Part shown: piece by piece, positions 8,969 through 17,783 of the stretch
How the letters are laid out: each line of letters opens with the position of its first letter
Position numbering within the stretch: position 1 is the stretch's first letter
Assembly: GCF_003991225.1 (NCBI RefSeq)
Contig: NZ_JTFC01000007.1
Coordinates: forward strand, 43,931 to 107,930
Reading direction: 5' to 3'
Length of the DNA: 64,000 nt
Source of the DNA: Candidatus Kurthia intestinigallinarum
GTDB lineage: Bacteria > Bacillota > Bacilli > Bacillales_A > Planococcaceae
Made by a program: the position numbers and the translations under genes
Notes under the pieces: generated by a model
The model's input: the letters and a program-made list of their open reading frames with translations, nothing else
The model's database searches: none
Told to the model about the DNA's origin: nothing

Positions 8969-9487
8969 ATTAGCAAAGACATGTATGTAAACGACGGTAT
9001 CCGTGCCCGTGAACTTCGTGTTATCGACCAAAATGGTGAACAGCTAGGAGTTAAAACACGTAATGATGCTTTGAAAATTGCAGAACGTGCAAACTTGGAT
9101 TTAGTCCTTGTGGCTCCACAAGCTAAGCCACCGGTTGCTCGTATTATGGACCATGGTAAGTTCAAATTCGAACAACAAAAGAAAGATCGCGAAGTACGTA
9201 AAAACCAAAAAGTAATCGTATTAAAAGAAGTACGTTTAAGTCCTACTATCGATGAACACGATTATCAAACAAAATTACGTAACGGGATTAAATTCCTTGA
9301 AAAGGGAGACAAAGTTAAAGCGTCTATTCGCTTTAAAGGTCGTGCAATTACGCACAAAGAAATCGGTCAACGTGTATTAGACCGTTTCGCTGAAGACTGT
9401 AAAGAAGTAGCAACCGTTGAACAACGTGCGAAAATGGAAGGTCGCAGCATGTTCTTAGTATTACAACCTAAGAACGAAAAAAAATAA
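8969..9487 (+). CDS. infC: Translation initiation factor IF-3, AUU start
   Basis: IF-3 binds the 30S subunit, keeps it apart from 50S and checks the start codon. The 172-residue product runs [26 protein letters not shown]... through the linker to [13 protein letters not shown] and ends VLQPKNEKK, aligning throughout with B. subtilis InfC. No ATG fits the N-terminus. The codon at 8969 is ATT, directly followed by SKD and preceded by CTTGGAGGTGG with correct spacing, exactly as in B. subtilis, where the rare ATT lets IF-3 limit its own translation. A longer frame from ATG 8801 would begin inside the leader terminator and is rejected. First gene of the operon with rpmI and rplT. Confidence 0.96.
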   Translation: MSKDMYVNDGIRARELRVIDQNGEQLGVKTRNDALKIAERANLDLVLVAPQAKPPVARIMDHGKFKFEQQKKDREVRKNQKVIVLKEVRLSPTIDEHDYQTKLRNGIKFLEKGDKVKASIRFKGRAITHKEIGQRVLDRFAEDCKEVATVEQRAKMEGRSMFLVLQPKNEKK

Positions 9488-9521
9488 CTTTTTAGTTGAA
9501 CAAGCTTAGGAGGAATTCGAA

Positions 9522-9719
9522 ATGCCAAAAATGAAAACTCACCGTGGCGCTGCTAAACGTTTCAAAAAAACTGGTAGCGGTAAATTAAAATTTGACCGTG
9601 CTTACGGAAGCCACTTATTCGCAAACAAATCTACAAAACAAAAACGTCACCTACGTAAAGCTGGTATCGTATCAGCAGGCGACTACAAACGCATCAAATC
9701 TTTATTAGCTTACAAATAA
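9522..9719 (+). CDS. rpmI: Ribosomal protein bL35
   Basis: A small basic 65-residue 50S subunit protein, [21 protein letters not shown]..., with the typical [11 protein letters not shown]-terminus. It has a strong AGGAGG site, sits between infC and rplT as in nearly all bacteria and is covered by the same leader control. Confidence 0.97.
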   Translation: MPKMKTHRGAAKRFKKTGSGKLKFDRAYGSHLFANKSTKQKRHLRKAGIVSAGDYKRIKSLLAYK

Positions 9720-9797
9720 TCATTTAGATCGTTCAAACAACATAAAAAATATAGAATATTCATCTTACATAGAGATGAATAGCAGGAGGTAATTAGT

Positions 9798-10157
9798 ATG
9801 CCACGCGTAAAAGGCGGTACAGTAACACGCGCACGTCGCAAAAAAGTTTTAAAATTAGCTAAAGGTTACTTTGGTTCTAAACACACATTATACAAAGTAG
9901 CTAACCAAGCAGTAATGAAGTCAGGTCAATATGCATACCGTGACCGTCGTCAAAAGAAACGTGATTTCCGTAAATTATGGATCACTCGTATCAACGCAGC
10001 TGCACGCATCAACGGTTTATCTTACAGCCGTTTAATGCACGGTTTAAAACTTGCTAACATCGACGTTAACCGTAAAATGTTAGCTGAATTAGCAGTATCT
10101 GATGCTGCTGCATTCGCTCAATTAGCTGAAGCTGCAAAAGCTCAATTAGCTAAATAA
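9798..10157 (+). CDS. rplT: Ribosomal protein bL20
   Basis: Basic 119-residue 50S subunit protein, needed early in 50S assembly and, in Bacillus, the repressor that acts on the leader of its own operon. It starts [28 protein letters not shown] and shows the conserved [11 protein letters not shown] and YSRLMHGLK segments. ATG 9798 follows AGGAGG. Last gene of the operon, followed by a terminator. Confidence 0.97.
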   Translation: MPRVKGGTVTRARRKKVLKLAKGYFGSKHTLYKVANQAVMKSGQYAYRDRRQKKRDFRKLWITRINAAARINGLSYSRLMHGLKLANIDVNRKMLAELAVSDAAAFAQLAEAAKAQLAK

Positions 10158-10183
10158 TTAGAAGCACCGATGCTTCTTTAAAA

Positions 10184-10212
10184 GGCGCAATCTTAGGATT
10201 GTGTCTTTTTTT
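10184..10212 (+). terminator. Terminator of the infC operon
   Basis: GGCGCAATC / GATTGTGTC with wobble pairs and a 4-nt loop, followed by seven T. A shorter GAAGCA/TGCTTC hairpin precedes it at 10161-10176. Confidence 0.8.
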
Positions 10213-10215
10213 GCG

Positions 10216-10246
10216 TAAAAAAAGACTTAAGCACATGGCTTAAGTC
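10216..10246 (-). terminator. Terminator of nsrR (minus strand)
   Basis: GACTTAAGC / GCTTAAGTC, 9 bp perfect with a 5-nt loop. Read on the minus strand it is followed by a T-run (the A-run at 10217-10223). Confidence 0.88.
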
Positions 10247-10253
10247 CTTTCAT

Positions 10254-10691
10254 TTACTCATTGAATAATAATGCGGCAATTTCCTGTTTATTATGAAGAA
10301 AATCACTTAGCTTATATTCATCAAGTACCGTTATATATGCGTGAAGTGCCTTATTTAAAGCACCTTTTAAATTACAGACTGGAGAGATTACGCACCCGAT
10401 TGATTCGGGATTAAAACAATCGACTAAATAGAAATCTTCCTCTGTTTGACGGACGACTTCGCCTATTCCAATTTCTTCTGGGCGTTTTGCAAGACGAATA
10501 CCACCGCCACGACCTCGAATCGTTTCGACATAGCCCATCTTACCAAGCTCATGCGATACTTTCATTAAATGGTTTTTTGAAATACCATACGCATCTGAAA
10601 TTTCTTTAATTGTTGATAAAGCGTCAGGCTCTTTAGCACCAAGAAATAAAAGAACTCGCAATGAATAGTCTGTGTACAATGTTAATCGCAC
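10254..10691 (-). CDS. nsrR: NsrR, nitric oxide-sensing Rrf2-family repressor
   Basis: NsrR carries an Fe-S cluster that nitric oxide destroys, which releases repression of hmp. The 145-residue protein has the Rrf2 helix-turn-helix (about 25-60, YGISKNHLMKV and RGRGGGIRLA) and three cysteines in DCFNPESIGCVISPVC that serve as cluster ligands in this family. Two further GTG codons lie upstream (10700 and 10703), but GTG 10691 gives RLTLYTDYSLRVL, equal to the start of B. subtilis NsrR, and is correctly spaced from AGGTGGTGA. It is divergent from hmp, sharing an operator-rich gap, which supports the assignment over other Rrf2 members such as IscR or CymR. Confidence 0.93.
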   Translation of the reverse strand: MRLTLYTDYSLRVLLFLGAKEPDALSTIKEISDAYGISKNHLMKVSHELGKMGYVETIRGRGGGIRLAKRPEEIGIGEVVRQTEEDFYLVDCFNPESIGCVISPVCNLKGALNKALHAYITVLDEYKLSDFLHNKQEIAALLFNE

Positions 10692-10715
10692 TTGATTCAC
10701 CACCTATTCATAGAT

Positions 10716-10724
10716 AGTATAACA
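10716..10724 (-). promoter_or_regulatory. Extended -10 promoter of nsrR
   Basis: On the minus strand TGTTATACT (TG-n-TATACT) lies 25 bp before the nsrR start; the -35 is poor. Confidence 0.5.
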
Positions 10725-10751
10725 GAGCAATGAAAAAGAGTCTTGTATTTA

Positions 10752-10774
10752 AAGATGTATTTAAAATATGTCTT
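10752..10774. promoter_or_regulatory. Candidate NsrR operator
   Basis: Near-palindrome around AAGATGTATTT-A-AAATATGTCTT (arms match at 9 of 11 positions), in the style of the ATGTATTT/AAATACAT sites bound by B. subtilis NsrR. A second related half, AAGATGTATTTTATATATT at 10783-10801, runs into the hmp -35 box. Confidence 0.7.
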
Positions 10775-10799
10775 TTCTGTTAAAGATGTATTTTATATA

Positions 10800-10828
10800 T
10801 TGCTTTTAAAATTTTAGCGGAGTATATT
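10800..10828 (+). promoter_or_regulatory. Promoter of hmp
   Basis: TTGCTT and TATATT with 17 bp spacing; the -35 overlaps the second ATGTATTT-type motif, so bound NsrR would block polymerase. Confidence 0.75.
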
Positions 10829-10861
10829 AAAGGTGTTAAAAGAAGAGAGGACGTGTCGAAC

Positions 10862-12028
10862 ATGTTATCACAACAAACAATGAACGTTATTAAATCAACT
10901 GCTCCAGTATTAGAAGTACATGGTGTTACTATTACAAAAACATTTTATAAAAATTTATTTGAAGCACATCCTGAACTATTAAATATTTTCAACCATACAA
11001 ATCAATCAAAAGGGCGTCAACAAACAGCTTTAGCAAATACAGTTTATGCTGCAGCAGTCAATATTGAAAACTTAGAAGCTATCCTACCAGTTGTTCATCA
11101 AATCGGCCAAAAACACCGCTCATTAGGAATTTTACCGGAACATTATCCAATCGTTGGACAATTTTTACTTGCAGCAATTAAAGAAGTTTTAGGTGATGCC
11201 GCAACGGATGAAATCTTAGGCGCATGGGGCGAAGCATATGGGGTAATCGCAGATGCATTCATTCAAACAGAAGAGGTCTTATATCAAGAGGCAGAGCAAA
11301 AAGATGGTGGCTATCGCGGCTTCAAACCATTTAAAGTAACGAAAAAAGTGGTGGAAAATGAATTAATTACATCATTTTACTTAGTACCAGCAGATGGTGC
11401 GGCATTACCAGAATATTTGCCAGGTCAATACATCTCTGTACAAGTAAATATTCCGGGGCATCCATATACACACAACCGCCAATATTCATTATCACAAGCG
11501 TATAACGGTCAAGAATACCGTATTTCTGTAAAAGCTGAAAAACAAGCGACACCAGCTGGCGTCGTCTCAAATTACTTACACGCAAATTTAAATGTGGGTG
11601 ATGAATTAATGGTATCTGTACCAGCAGGTGATTTCGTTTACAATACAGCAAAAGGAACACCTGTAACATTTTTAGCAGCAGGTGTTGGTGCTACACCACT
11701 TGTAGCAATGTATCAAGCTGCAGTAAAAGAAAATGATGCAAAAGTGAAATTCATTCATAGTGCATCTCATATTCCATTACACCCATTCGAACGCGAATTA
11801 TTAGGCATTGCATTCCCAAGTAAAAATGCGACATACGTTCCTGTAACAACAGCAGCATCAGGCCATATCGACCAAGACTTCTTAGCTGCACAAGTTGATT
11901 TAACTGGCGAAGTATACTTATGTGGTCCGGTTGGCTTCATGGAAGCGATGATTCAACACTTAACAGCATTAGGTATGTCAAAAGAAAATATTCATTTTGA
12001 ATTTTTTGGTCCAGCAACGGCGCTATAA
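10862..12028 (+). CDS. hmp: Flavohemoprotein Hmp, nitric oxide dioxygenase
   Basis: Hmp uses NAD(P)H and O2 to oxidise nitric oxide to nitrate. The 388-residue protein has a globin domain (1-138) with Tyr29 (B10), Gln53 (E7) and proximal His85 in KHRSLG, then a ferredoxin-reductase module with FAD-binding RQYSLS, NAD-binding GVGATPL and the C-terminal CGPVGFM and FEFFGP segments. A GTG at 10853 sits only two bases from the ribosome site, so ATG 10862 is chosen; this also puts the haem ligands at the standard numbers. Divergent from nsrR. Its terminator lies inside the second copy of the 134-bp repeat. Confidence 0.96.
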   Translation: MLSQQTMNVIKSTAPVLEVHGVTITKTFYKNLFEAHPELLNIFNHTNQSKGRQQTALANTVYAAAVNIENLEAILPVVHQIGQKHRSLGILPEHYPIVGQFLLAAIKEVLGDAATDEILGAWGEAYGVIADAFIQTEEVLYQEAEQKDGGYRGFKPFKVTKKVVENELITSFYLVPADGAALPEYLPGQYISVQVNIPGHPYTHNRQYSLSQAYNGQEYRISVKAEKQATPAGVVSNYLHANLNVGDELMVSVPAGDFVYNTAKGTPVTFLAAGVGATPLVAMYQAAVKENDAKVKFIHSASHIPLHPFERELLGIAFPSKNATYVPVTTAASGHIDQDFLAAQVDLTGEVYLCGPVGFMEAMIQHLTALGMSKENIHFEFFGPATAL

Positions 12029-12037
12029 AAACAAAAG

Positions 12038-12172
12038 AAGAGGCTGGGACAAAACACGTCATTTTCCTTTTTTAGCGTTCGCAACGAAAAACCGGAACCG
12101 CGCTACAGCGCGATTCCGGTTTTTTTATGCTCATATGAACGGTTGTTTTTATACGTATATCAAAGCCTCTTT
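12038..12172. repeat. 135-bp intergenic element, copy 2
   Basis: Begins AAGAGGCTGGGACAAAAC and ends AAAGCCTCTTT, so the ends form an inverted pair. It matches 7617-7750 with roughly ten substitutions and a one-base indel. The internal hairpin (AACCGGAA..CGCGC / GCGCG..TTCCGGTT, then T-run, 12086-12127) probably terminates hmp. Confidence 0.85.
12086..12127 (+). terminator. Terminator hairpin inside the repeat, downstream of hmp
   Basis: Same stem as in copy 1: CCGGAA / TTCCGG extended by CGCG pairs, followed by seven T. Confidence 0.85.
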
Positions 12173-12217
12173 GCGTGGCAAAAATCCTGTGCATTCTCCA
12201 ATGTTTCTACTAACTAT

Positions 12218-12225
12218 GTTATAAT
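12218..12225 (+). promoter_or_regulatory. Probable -10 of the GH25 lysozyme gene
   Basis: TATAAT at 12220-12225 preceded by TG-n (TGTTATAAT), with no clear -35. It implies a leader of about 125 nt. Confidence 0.5.
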
Positions 12226-12285
12226 GTGGAATTAGTTGTTAGCTATTGTAATAAATTTGTAACCATTTTGTTAAAGTAAAAAAAG

Positions 12286-12331
12286 AGTATAAATGGTACT
12301 ATATTATTAATAGTTTTAAGTCATTTATACT
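12286..12331 (+). other. Stable hairpin in the 5' leader of the lysozyme gene
   Basis: AGTATAAATG (12286-12295) pairs perfectly with CATTTATACT (12322-12331); a further ACTAT/ATAGT stem lies inside the loop. There is no T-run, so a terminator is unlikely; it could protect the mRNA 5' end or mark an operator. Function unknown. Confidence 0.55.
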
Positions 12332-12359
12332 AAATTGTTTCGAGGAAGGAAAGTGTAAT

Positions 12360-14087
12360 ATGGGAAAAGTGAAGTATTTTGTTGTGTGCTTAATTATTGC
12401 TGCAATTTCTTTTATTGGATATGAGCAAGCTGCTGCAAAAACATTAACAGCAGAAAATGATGGGCATGTAAACACAGCAAAACCAGAAAGTACAGTGCCT
12501 TGGGAGTATGGTCCGGAGACACCGAAATCTGCTATTCAGCCATTATCAACAAGTCCTGTCATTGCAGATATTTCAAAGTGGCAAGGAAATATTGATTGGT
12601 CAAAAGCATCTAAATCTTTAGACTTAGTTATTATTCGTACACAGTATGGTTCAGGCATGGAAGATTATATGCATGATTCGTATGAAAAGAGTGCAATAAA
12701 GTATGATGTGCCATTTGGTGTTTACTCATATGTATTAGCTAGTACACCCGCAAGTGCACGTGCAGAGGCGCGTAATTTTTATAATCGTGCTTCAAAAAAC
12801 ACAAAATTTTATGTGTTAGATGTAGAGGAATTTACAAATGAGCGCACACCATACACAATGCGTGCAATTGTTGAGGCTTATGTAGATGAATTACGAAGCT
12901 TATCAAATAAAAAAGTTGGCTTATATGTAGCCAATCACTTATATAGTAAATTAAATTTAAAGACGTCAGATTTCGATTTTGTTTGGATCCCGCGTTATAG
13001 TTCACAGAAACCTAGTCATGCGCATCATTTATGGCAGTATACAGATAGTGGTCGTGTGCCGGGGATTTCAGGTGGCGTTGATTTAAATCGTCTTGCATCA
13101 GGCGTGTCACTAAGCTTCTTTACAGGCGAATCGGTGACACAAGTAAGCAAGCCGACAACAACGACTTATTACAACACGAACCCAGGTAAAATTGTGACAA
13201 AGCAGTCCATTCCACAGTTTACAACAACGGCATTAAAAACGAAAAAAGGTACACTTAAAAAAGGTGACATTGTGAAAGTAAAACGTGTAGTGAAGACAGC
13301 TAATGGGACACCACGTTTACAACTCTCAAATGGACGCTATATTACAGCAAACAAGAAATATGTTTTAAAAGTAAATCCAGCGATTGATGTGGATGATTAT
13401 TACACAGCAAAAGATAAGGTGAACTATGCATTATTAAAAAAATCGAATGCGACATTTACAAGTGTTGAATTCACAGATTCAAAAAAAGCAGATTCGATTG
13501 AAAAAGGCAAAGCTGTTAAAGTAAATGATATTTCCTATACAGCTGGTGGTACACCACGTTTAAAACTTTCAAATGGTCGTTATGTGACGGCAAAGAAAAC
13601 AGTTGTTCAAAAAGTAAAAGATTCTGCGACACCAGTAAACTATTATACATCTGTAGATCATGTCAATGCAGTATTAGTGAAGCAAGATGAGTATAAATAC
13701 AAAACAATGGCATTTAGTACATCTACACGTGGTGAAGCCGTTCCAAAAAATAAAATTATTAAAGTAGCTGCTGTGACTTATTCAAGTGGTGGGGTACCAC
13801 GTTTGAAATTAACGAGTGGGCAGTATATGACAGCGAAAAAAACAATTATGCAAAAAGTGGCATCGAATATTAATGAGTTCTATACAGAGATTCCAGAGCA
13901 AGTTGTAACGAAGTCACCAACATATGCCTATGATGGTTTATACTTTGGTAAGGCATCAATCACAAATACAATTGCAGCAAACACATCACTTGCTGTGAAA
14001 AGGATTGTGTACACATCAAATGGCTATCCGAAATTTGTGTTAGCGGATCATTCAATTGTTGGGGCAGAAAAAGCACTTTATTATTAA
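12360..14087 (+). CDS. Secreted GH25 lysozyme with four DUF5776-like repeats
   Basis: A muramidase-type enzyme that would hydrolyse beta-1,4 bonds between MurNAc and GlcNAc in peptidoglycan. The 575 residues comprise a signal peptide or N-terminal anchor (about 1-26), a GH25 barrel (about 66-250) with Asp70 in ADISKWQG and the acidic pair Asp154/Glu156 in YVLDVEEF, and a C-terminal half of four similar units of about 70 residues (near 270, 347, 428 and 505), each with a Tyr-Tyr start, a V/I-K-V strand, a GG/NG-x-P-R/K-L/F turn and an N/S-G-R/Q-Y-x-T-A motif. These resemble DUF5776 repeats of related Bacillales and probably bind the wall or S-layer. No sortase motif is seen. Monocistronic. Confidence 0.88.
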   Translation: MGKVKYFVVCLIIAAISFIGYEQAAAKTLTAENDGHVNTAKPESTVPWEYGPETPKSAIQPLSTSPVIADISKWQGNIDWSKASKSLDLVIIRTQYGSGMEDYMHDSYEKSAIKYDVPFGVYSYVLASTPASARAEARNFYNRASKNTKFYVLDVEEFTNERTPYTMRAIVEAYVDELRSLSNKKVGLYVANHLYSKLNLKTSDFDFVWIPRYSSQKPSHAHHLWQYTDSGRVPGISGGVDLNRLASGVSLSFFTGESVTQVSKPTTTTYYNTNPGKIVTKQSIPQFTTTALKTKKGTLKKGDIVKVKRVVKTANGTPRLQLSNGRYITANKKYVLKVNPAIDVDDYYTAKDKVNYALLKKSNATFTSVEFTDSKKADSIEKGKAVKVNDISYTAGGTPRLKLSNGRYVTAKKTVVQKVKDSATPVNYYTSVDHVNAVLVKQDEYKYKTMAFSTSTRGEAVPKNKIIKVAAVTYSSGGVPRLKLTSGQYMTAKKTIMQKVASNINEFYTEIPEQVVTKSPTYAYDGLYFGKASITNTIAANTSLAVKRIVYTSNGYPKFVLADHSIVGAEKALYY

Positions 14088-14092
14088 AACGA

Positions 14093-14125
14093 AGGACTGT
14101 ACTTAAAAAGGTGCAGTCTTTTTTT
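14093..14125 (+). terminator. Terminator of the lysozyme gene
   Basis: GGACTGTAC pairs with GTGCAGTC (one wobble) around a short A-rich loop, then seven T. Confidence 0.85.
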
Positions 14126-14185
14126 ATTCAAGTCTTTTTCTTTTCATCGAATTTCGTTACGATAAAGGGGATAGGAGTGAAGACA

Positions 14186-14620
14186 GTGACAACGTTTAAA
14201 GTAGAAAAATTAACGGAAGATGCCATTCTTCCGTATAAGGCACATGCAAGTGATGCGGGTTTTGACGTATTTGCAAATGAAGAAGTAGTAATTCCAGCAG
14301 GTGAATCACGTGGCATCGCTACAGGAATTCGTATGGAATTGCCTGAATGGACAGAGGCGCAAGTACGTCCACGTAGCGGTTTAGCACTGAAGCATGCTGT
14401 GACAGTATTAAATGCACCAGGTACAATTGATGCAGGGTACCGCGGCGAAGTGAAGATTATTTTAATCAACCACGGGAAAGAACAATTTATCGTCGAAAAA
14501 GGCATGAAAATGGCTCAAATGGTCATTGCACCTGTCATGAATATTACGATGGAAGAAGGCCCTGTAAATTTAGAGTCAGATCGTAAGGAAGCAGGCTTTG
14601 GTTCAAGCGGCAAATTTTAA
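14186..14620 (+). CDS. dut: dUTP diphosphatase (trimeric dUTPase)
   Basis: Cleaves dUTP to dUMP and pyrophosphate, keeping uracil out of DNA and supplying thymidylate synthesis. All five dUTPase motifs are present in order: [39 protein letters not shown], and [12 protein letters not shown], where the usual RGxGGFGS is slightly altered. The 144-residue length is standard. GTG 14186 is chosen over GTG 14177 because GATAGGAG lies eight bases before it. It sits alone between terminators. Such genes may be prophage-borne, but no phage genes are near and the chromosomal setting favours a housekeeping copy. Confidence 0.93.
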   Translation: MTTFKVEKLTEDAILPYKAHASDAGFDVFANEEVVIPAGESRGIATGIRMELPEWTEAQVRPRSGLALKHAVTVLNAPGTIDAGYRGEVKIILINHGKEQFIVEKGMKMAQMVIAPVMNITMEEGPVNLESDRKEAGFGSSGKF

Positions 14621-14626
14621 TCGAAT

Positions 14627-14659
14627 GCGACTCGGTTAGTAATACTGAGTCGTTTTTTT
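14627..14659 (+). terminator. Terminator of dut
   Basis: CGACTC / GAGTCG with further wobble pairs toward the loop, followed by seven T. Confidence 0.85.
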
Positions 14660-14724
14660 AATGTGATAGTTCGGACTTCGTAGTATAATTAGTAAGAATG
14701 AGTAAAAATAAAGGGGATGCGAAG

Positions 14725-15816
14725 ATGACACAACAAGTAGATGAAACATTGCACATGCTAAAAGAGTTAACAGATGCACGCGCCATTGCGGGAAATGAAA
14801 AAGAATCACGTGAGGTTATGGAAAAATACATTACACCTTATGCGGATGAAATCGATCATGATAATTTAGGCTCAGTTATCGCGAAGAAGGTCGGCGATGC
14901 CAATGGTCCGAAAATTATGGTGGCTGGACATTTAGATGAAGTCGGCTTTATGGTAACGCAAATTACAGAAAAAGGCTTTATTAAATTTCAAACGGTAGGC
15001 GGCTGGTGGGGTCAAGTCATGCTTGCACAACGTGTTCAAATTGTGACATCAAAAGGGGAAACAATTGTCGGTGTTATCGGTTCAAAACCACCACATATTT
15101 TACCGGCAGCACAGCGCTCAAAAACATATGAAATTAAAGACATGTTTATTGATGTAGGTGCCACATCAGATGAAGAAGTAAAAGAATGGGGTATTCGTCC
15201 AGGGGATATGATTGCACCATACTTCGAATTTACTGTCATGAAAAATGATAAACATTTATTAGCAAAAGCATGGGATAACCGTATTGGTTGTGCGATTGCA
15301 ATTGAAGTATTAAAACGCTTAAAAGATGAACAGCATCCAAATGTAGTGTATGGCTGTGGTGTTGTACAAGAAGAAGTTGGTTTACGTGGCTCAAAAACAG
15401 CGACACATAAAATTAATCCAGATATCGGTTTTGCGGTTGATGTTGGTATTGCAGGCGATACACCGGGAATTTCGAAATCAGAAGCAGCAAGTGAAATTGG
15501 TAAAGGACCACAAATTATCGTTTATGACGGCTCAATGGTGTCACACCGCGGTCTACGTGAATTAGTTGTAGAGACAGCGGAAGAAAATGATATTCCATAC
15601 CAATACGAGGCCATTCCTGGCGGTGGTACGGATGCAGGATCAATTCATTTAACGATGAATGGTGTACCCGCATTATCAATCGGCATCGCAACACGCTATA
15701 TTCACTCACATGCAGGTATTTTACATCGTGATGACTTCGATAATACGGTGGATTTAGTTGTAGCCGTTATTAAAAAATTAGATGCAGACACAGTAAAACA
15801 CATTACATTTGATTAA
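14725..15816 (+). CDS. M42-family metallo-aminopeptidase
   Basis: M42 enzymes are cytosolic, two-metal, often dodecameric aminopeptidases that trim peptides from the N-terminus; annotations as glutamyl aminopeptidase or endoglucanase are common. The 363-residue protein shows the expected metal ligands: His in [11 protein letters not shown], Asp in [10 protein letters not shown], the catalytic Glu pair in [10 protein letters not shown], Asp in [10 protein letters not shown], and His in [12 protein letters not shown] 14725 (MTQQVDETL) follows AAAGGGG; an in-frame start at 14698 would lie in the promoter region (TATAAT at 14684). It resembles B. subtilis YtoP. Substrate preference cannot be read from the sequence. 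Confidence 0.9.
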   Translation: MTQQVDETLHMLKELTDARAIAGNEKESREVMEKYITPYADEIDHDNLGSVIAKKVGDANGPKIMVAGHLDEVGFMVTQITEKGFIKFQTVGGWWGQVMLAQRVQIVTSKGETIVGVIGSKPPHILPAAQRSKTYEIKDMFIDVGATSDEEVKEWGIRPGDMIAPYFEFTVMKNDKHLLAKAWDNRIGCAIAIEVLKRLKDEQHPNVVYGCGVVQEEVGLRGSKTATHKINPDIGFAVDVGIAGDTPGISKSEAASEIGKGPQIIVYDGSMVSHRGLRELVVETAEENDIPYQYEAIPGGGTDAGSIHLTMNGVPALSIGIATRYIHSHAGILHRDDFDNTVDLVVAVIKKLDADTVKHITFD

Positions 15817-15818
15817 TT

Positions 15819-15853
15819 AGAACAAGAGCTAGCTTCAAGCTAGTTCTTTTTTT
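15819..15853 (+). terminator. Terminator of the M42 peptidase gene
   Basis: CTAGC / GCTAG with an outer AGAAC / GTTCT pairing and a seven-T tail. Confidence 0.8.
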
Positions 15854-15886
15854 GTGGTAAAATATTGAAAAAGAAAGGAGCCATCA

Positions 15887-16801
15887 ATGAATATTCCAGC
15901 AGTGATTCAACATCAAAAAATCATTTATCCAGCATTTCATTTACCACTAAAACGGGGACTTATCGGCATTCATGCGAATGTTGCCTGCAAAAAAAGCTTG
16001 TTGCAGCAATTAGCCAATAGAGAAGGCTATATTTTCACAGCGAATCAGGGAGACTATGAGCGCCTAACGGTTCGTGAGACAGTACGGTTTTTATGCCAAT
16101 TGAGCACGACGAAGCAACAGGACAAAGAATGGCTAAAGCGTTATCAACTAGAAGAAATAAAACGCATGAAGGTAGGCTCACTATCAGAAAGTGAACGAGC
16201 CTTTTTAAAGTTGCTACGCATAGGCTTTGCCGAACAGCAATTAATTGTTGTAGAAGAACCTTTTTTAGAATTAATGGATGCAGAACGACAAAAAGGACTT
16301 CAATTGTTTGAGGATTTACAACATAAAAACATAGTGATTTTATCGGCTAATTTAGAGGATTTATTGTCTTGTGACGAAATTTATCGTTTAGATGAGACAG
16401 GATTACATAGTATGGATATTTCGGATGACGCGGATGAGGTAGTTGAAGAAAATTCAAAGCCACTTGTTGTCGAGAAAATTAAGACGAAGAAAAATGATAA
16501 AGTTATTTTATTTAATCCACCTGAAATTGATTTTATTGAGAGTATTGAAGGTGTTGTACATGTCCATGTGGCGGGTGAGAGCTACATATGCCAAATGACG
16601 CTGACAGAAATGGAAGCAAAATTGCAGACCTATGGCTTTTATCGTTGTCATCGCTCGTATATTGTCAACTTGCAGAAAATACGTGAGATTATTACGTGGA
16701 CAAAAAATAGCTATAGCTTACGCTTATCAACAGGGAAAGAAGCTGTTGTGCCATTATCAAGAGCAAAGCTGCAAGAGTTAAAAGAATTGCTACATATTTA
16801 A
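15887..16801 (+). CDS. LytTR DNA-binding regulator with a degenerate ABC-ATPase-like N-terminus
   Basis: The 304-residue protein has two parts. Residues about 1-175 follow the order of an ABC ATPase but with damaged motifs: the Walker A position reads HANVACKKS (29-37, Lys kept, glycines lost), the signature reads LSESER (99-104) instead of LSGGQR, Walker B reads LIVVEEPFLELMD (Glu kept), and the switch His is replaced in ILSANLEDLL. Residues about 203-304 form a LytTR domain with the hallmark FYRCHRSYIVNLQKI (251-265) and PLSRAKL. LytTR proteins bind direct-repeat promoters. It lies 133 bp before an ABC ATPase-permease pair, so control of that exporter is a reasonable inference. The N-terminal part is probably a binding or dimer module rather than an ATPase. 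Confidence 0.82.
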   Translation: MNIPAVIQHQKIIYPAFHLPLKRGLIGIHANVACKKSLLQQLANREGYIFTANQGDYERLTVRETVRFLCQLSTTKQQDKEWLKRYQLEEIKRMKVGSLSESERAFLKLLRIGFAEQQLIVVEEPFLELMDAERQKGLQLFEDLQHKNIVILSANLEDLLSCDEIYRLDETGLHSMDISDDADEVVEENSKPLVVEKIKTKKNDKVILFNPPEIDFIESIEGVVHVHVAGESYICQMTLTEMEAKLQTYGFYRCHRSYIVNLQKIREIITWTKNSYSLRLSTGKEAVVPLSRAKLQELKELLHI

Positions 16802-16934
16802 TTTCCCGGGAAACTTTTTTACGGAAAAATAAGTACCATTCAGCCGGTATTTGCTACTGTTAAGCAAAAAACAGCAGTCAGATGGGCTTTTGTTGCGTAT
16901 TGTTGAGGTACAAACGATACAAGGAGTGAGCGAC
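16802..16934 (+). other. Gap between the LytTR regulator and the ABC genes
   Basis: Opens with a perfect 12-bp palindrome TTTCCCGGGAAA (16802-16813) right after the regulator stop and a T-run. A LytTR-like half site (ACTGTTAAG, 16856-16864) is present, but no clear spaced partner or promoter was found. Confidence 0.35.
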
Positions 16935-17783
16935 ATGCTAGCAGTCGATGTACAGCATATTCAAAAGCATTTTAAGCAGCAAACCGCATTAAATGATGTA
17001 ACCTTCTCGATTAAAGAACGTGAAATTTTTGGTTTTCTTGGTCCAAGTGGCGCAGGAAAAACGACGTTAATTAAATTATTAACGGGACAACTTAGTCCAG
17101 ATGCAGGGACTGGGGCGTTACTAGGACATTCGTTAAAAGATATGACGAAGCCTGCGATGCGTCAAGAAATCGGTGTGCTATCAGATAATAGTGGTCTATA
17201 TGAACGGTTGACGATTCAAGAAAATTTAGTGTTATACCGGGATTTATATAATTTGCCGAAGGAAGCGGTGGACGAGGCACTTGCTTTTGTTAATTTATCA
17301 GAGCATCGAAAAAAACGTGTCACGCACTTATCAAAAGGGATGCGTCAGCGTGTAACATTGGCCCGCACCATTATGCATAAGCCAAAAATTCTTTTTTTAG
17401 ATGAGCCGACTTCAGCATTAGATCCAGCGAATACGGCACATATTTATCGTGGATTACGTGCGTTAAATGAGCAGGGCACGACCATTTTCTTAACGACACA
17501 TGATATGGCTGAAGCCGAAAATTTATGTGACCGTGTAGCCTTTTTACATGATGGTATGATTCAAGCGATTGGTACCGTAGAGGAACTAAAGGCACAGTAC
17601 CGCGAGGAATTGATGATTGTTGAGTTAGAAGGTGGCGCTTCACATGAGTTAGCTTTAAATGGTGAAGAAACAGCTACAAAGGTAAGTGAGTGGATGCGTC
17701 AGGGAATGATTCAGCGTATTTTAACGAAGGAACCGACGCTAGGTGATATTTTTATGAAAGTAACGGGGAGTGATTTAATATGA
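16935..17783 (+). CDS. ABC transporter ATP-binding protein
   Basis: ATPase subunit of an ABC-2-type exporter. The 282 residues contain an intact Walker A GPSGAGKTT, a Q-loop region (VLSDNSGLYERLT), the signature LSKGMRQR, Walker B ILFLDEPTSALDP and the switch His in LTTHDMAEAE, followed by a C-terminal extension (about 225-282) typical of drug or antibiotic exporters of the NatA/CcmA kind. ATG 16935 follows CAAGGAGTGAG; an in-frame start at 16851 is rejected. It overlaps the permease by four bases (ATGA) and so is translationally coupled. The substrate is unknown; the LytTR regulator next to it suggests export of a peptide, drug or signal. Confidence 0.9.
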   Translation: MLAVDVQHIQKHFKQQTALNDVTFSIKEREIFGFLGPSGAGKTTLIKLLTGQLSPDAGTGALLGHSLKDMTKPAMRQEIGVLSDNSGLYERLTIQENLVLYRDLYNLPKEAVDEALAFVNLSEHRKKRVTHLSKGMRQRVTLARTIMHKPKILFLDEPTSALDPANTAHIYRGLRALNEQGTTIFLTTHDMAEAENLCDRVAFLHDGMIQAIGTVEELKAQYREELMIVELEGGASHELALNGEETATKVSEWMRQGMIQRILTKEPTLGDIFMKVTGSDLI

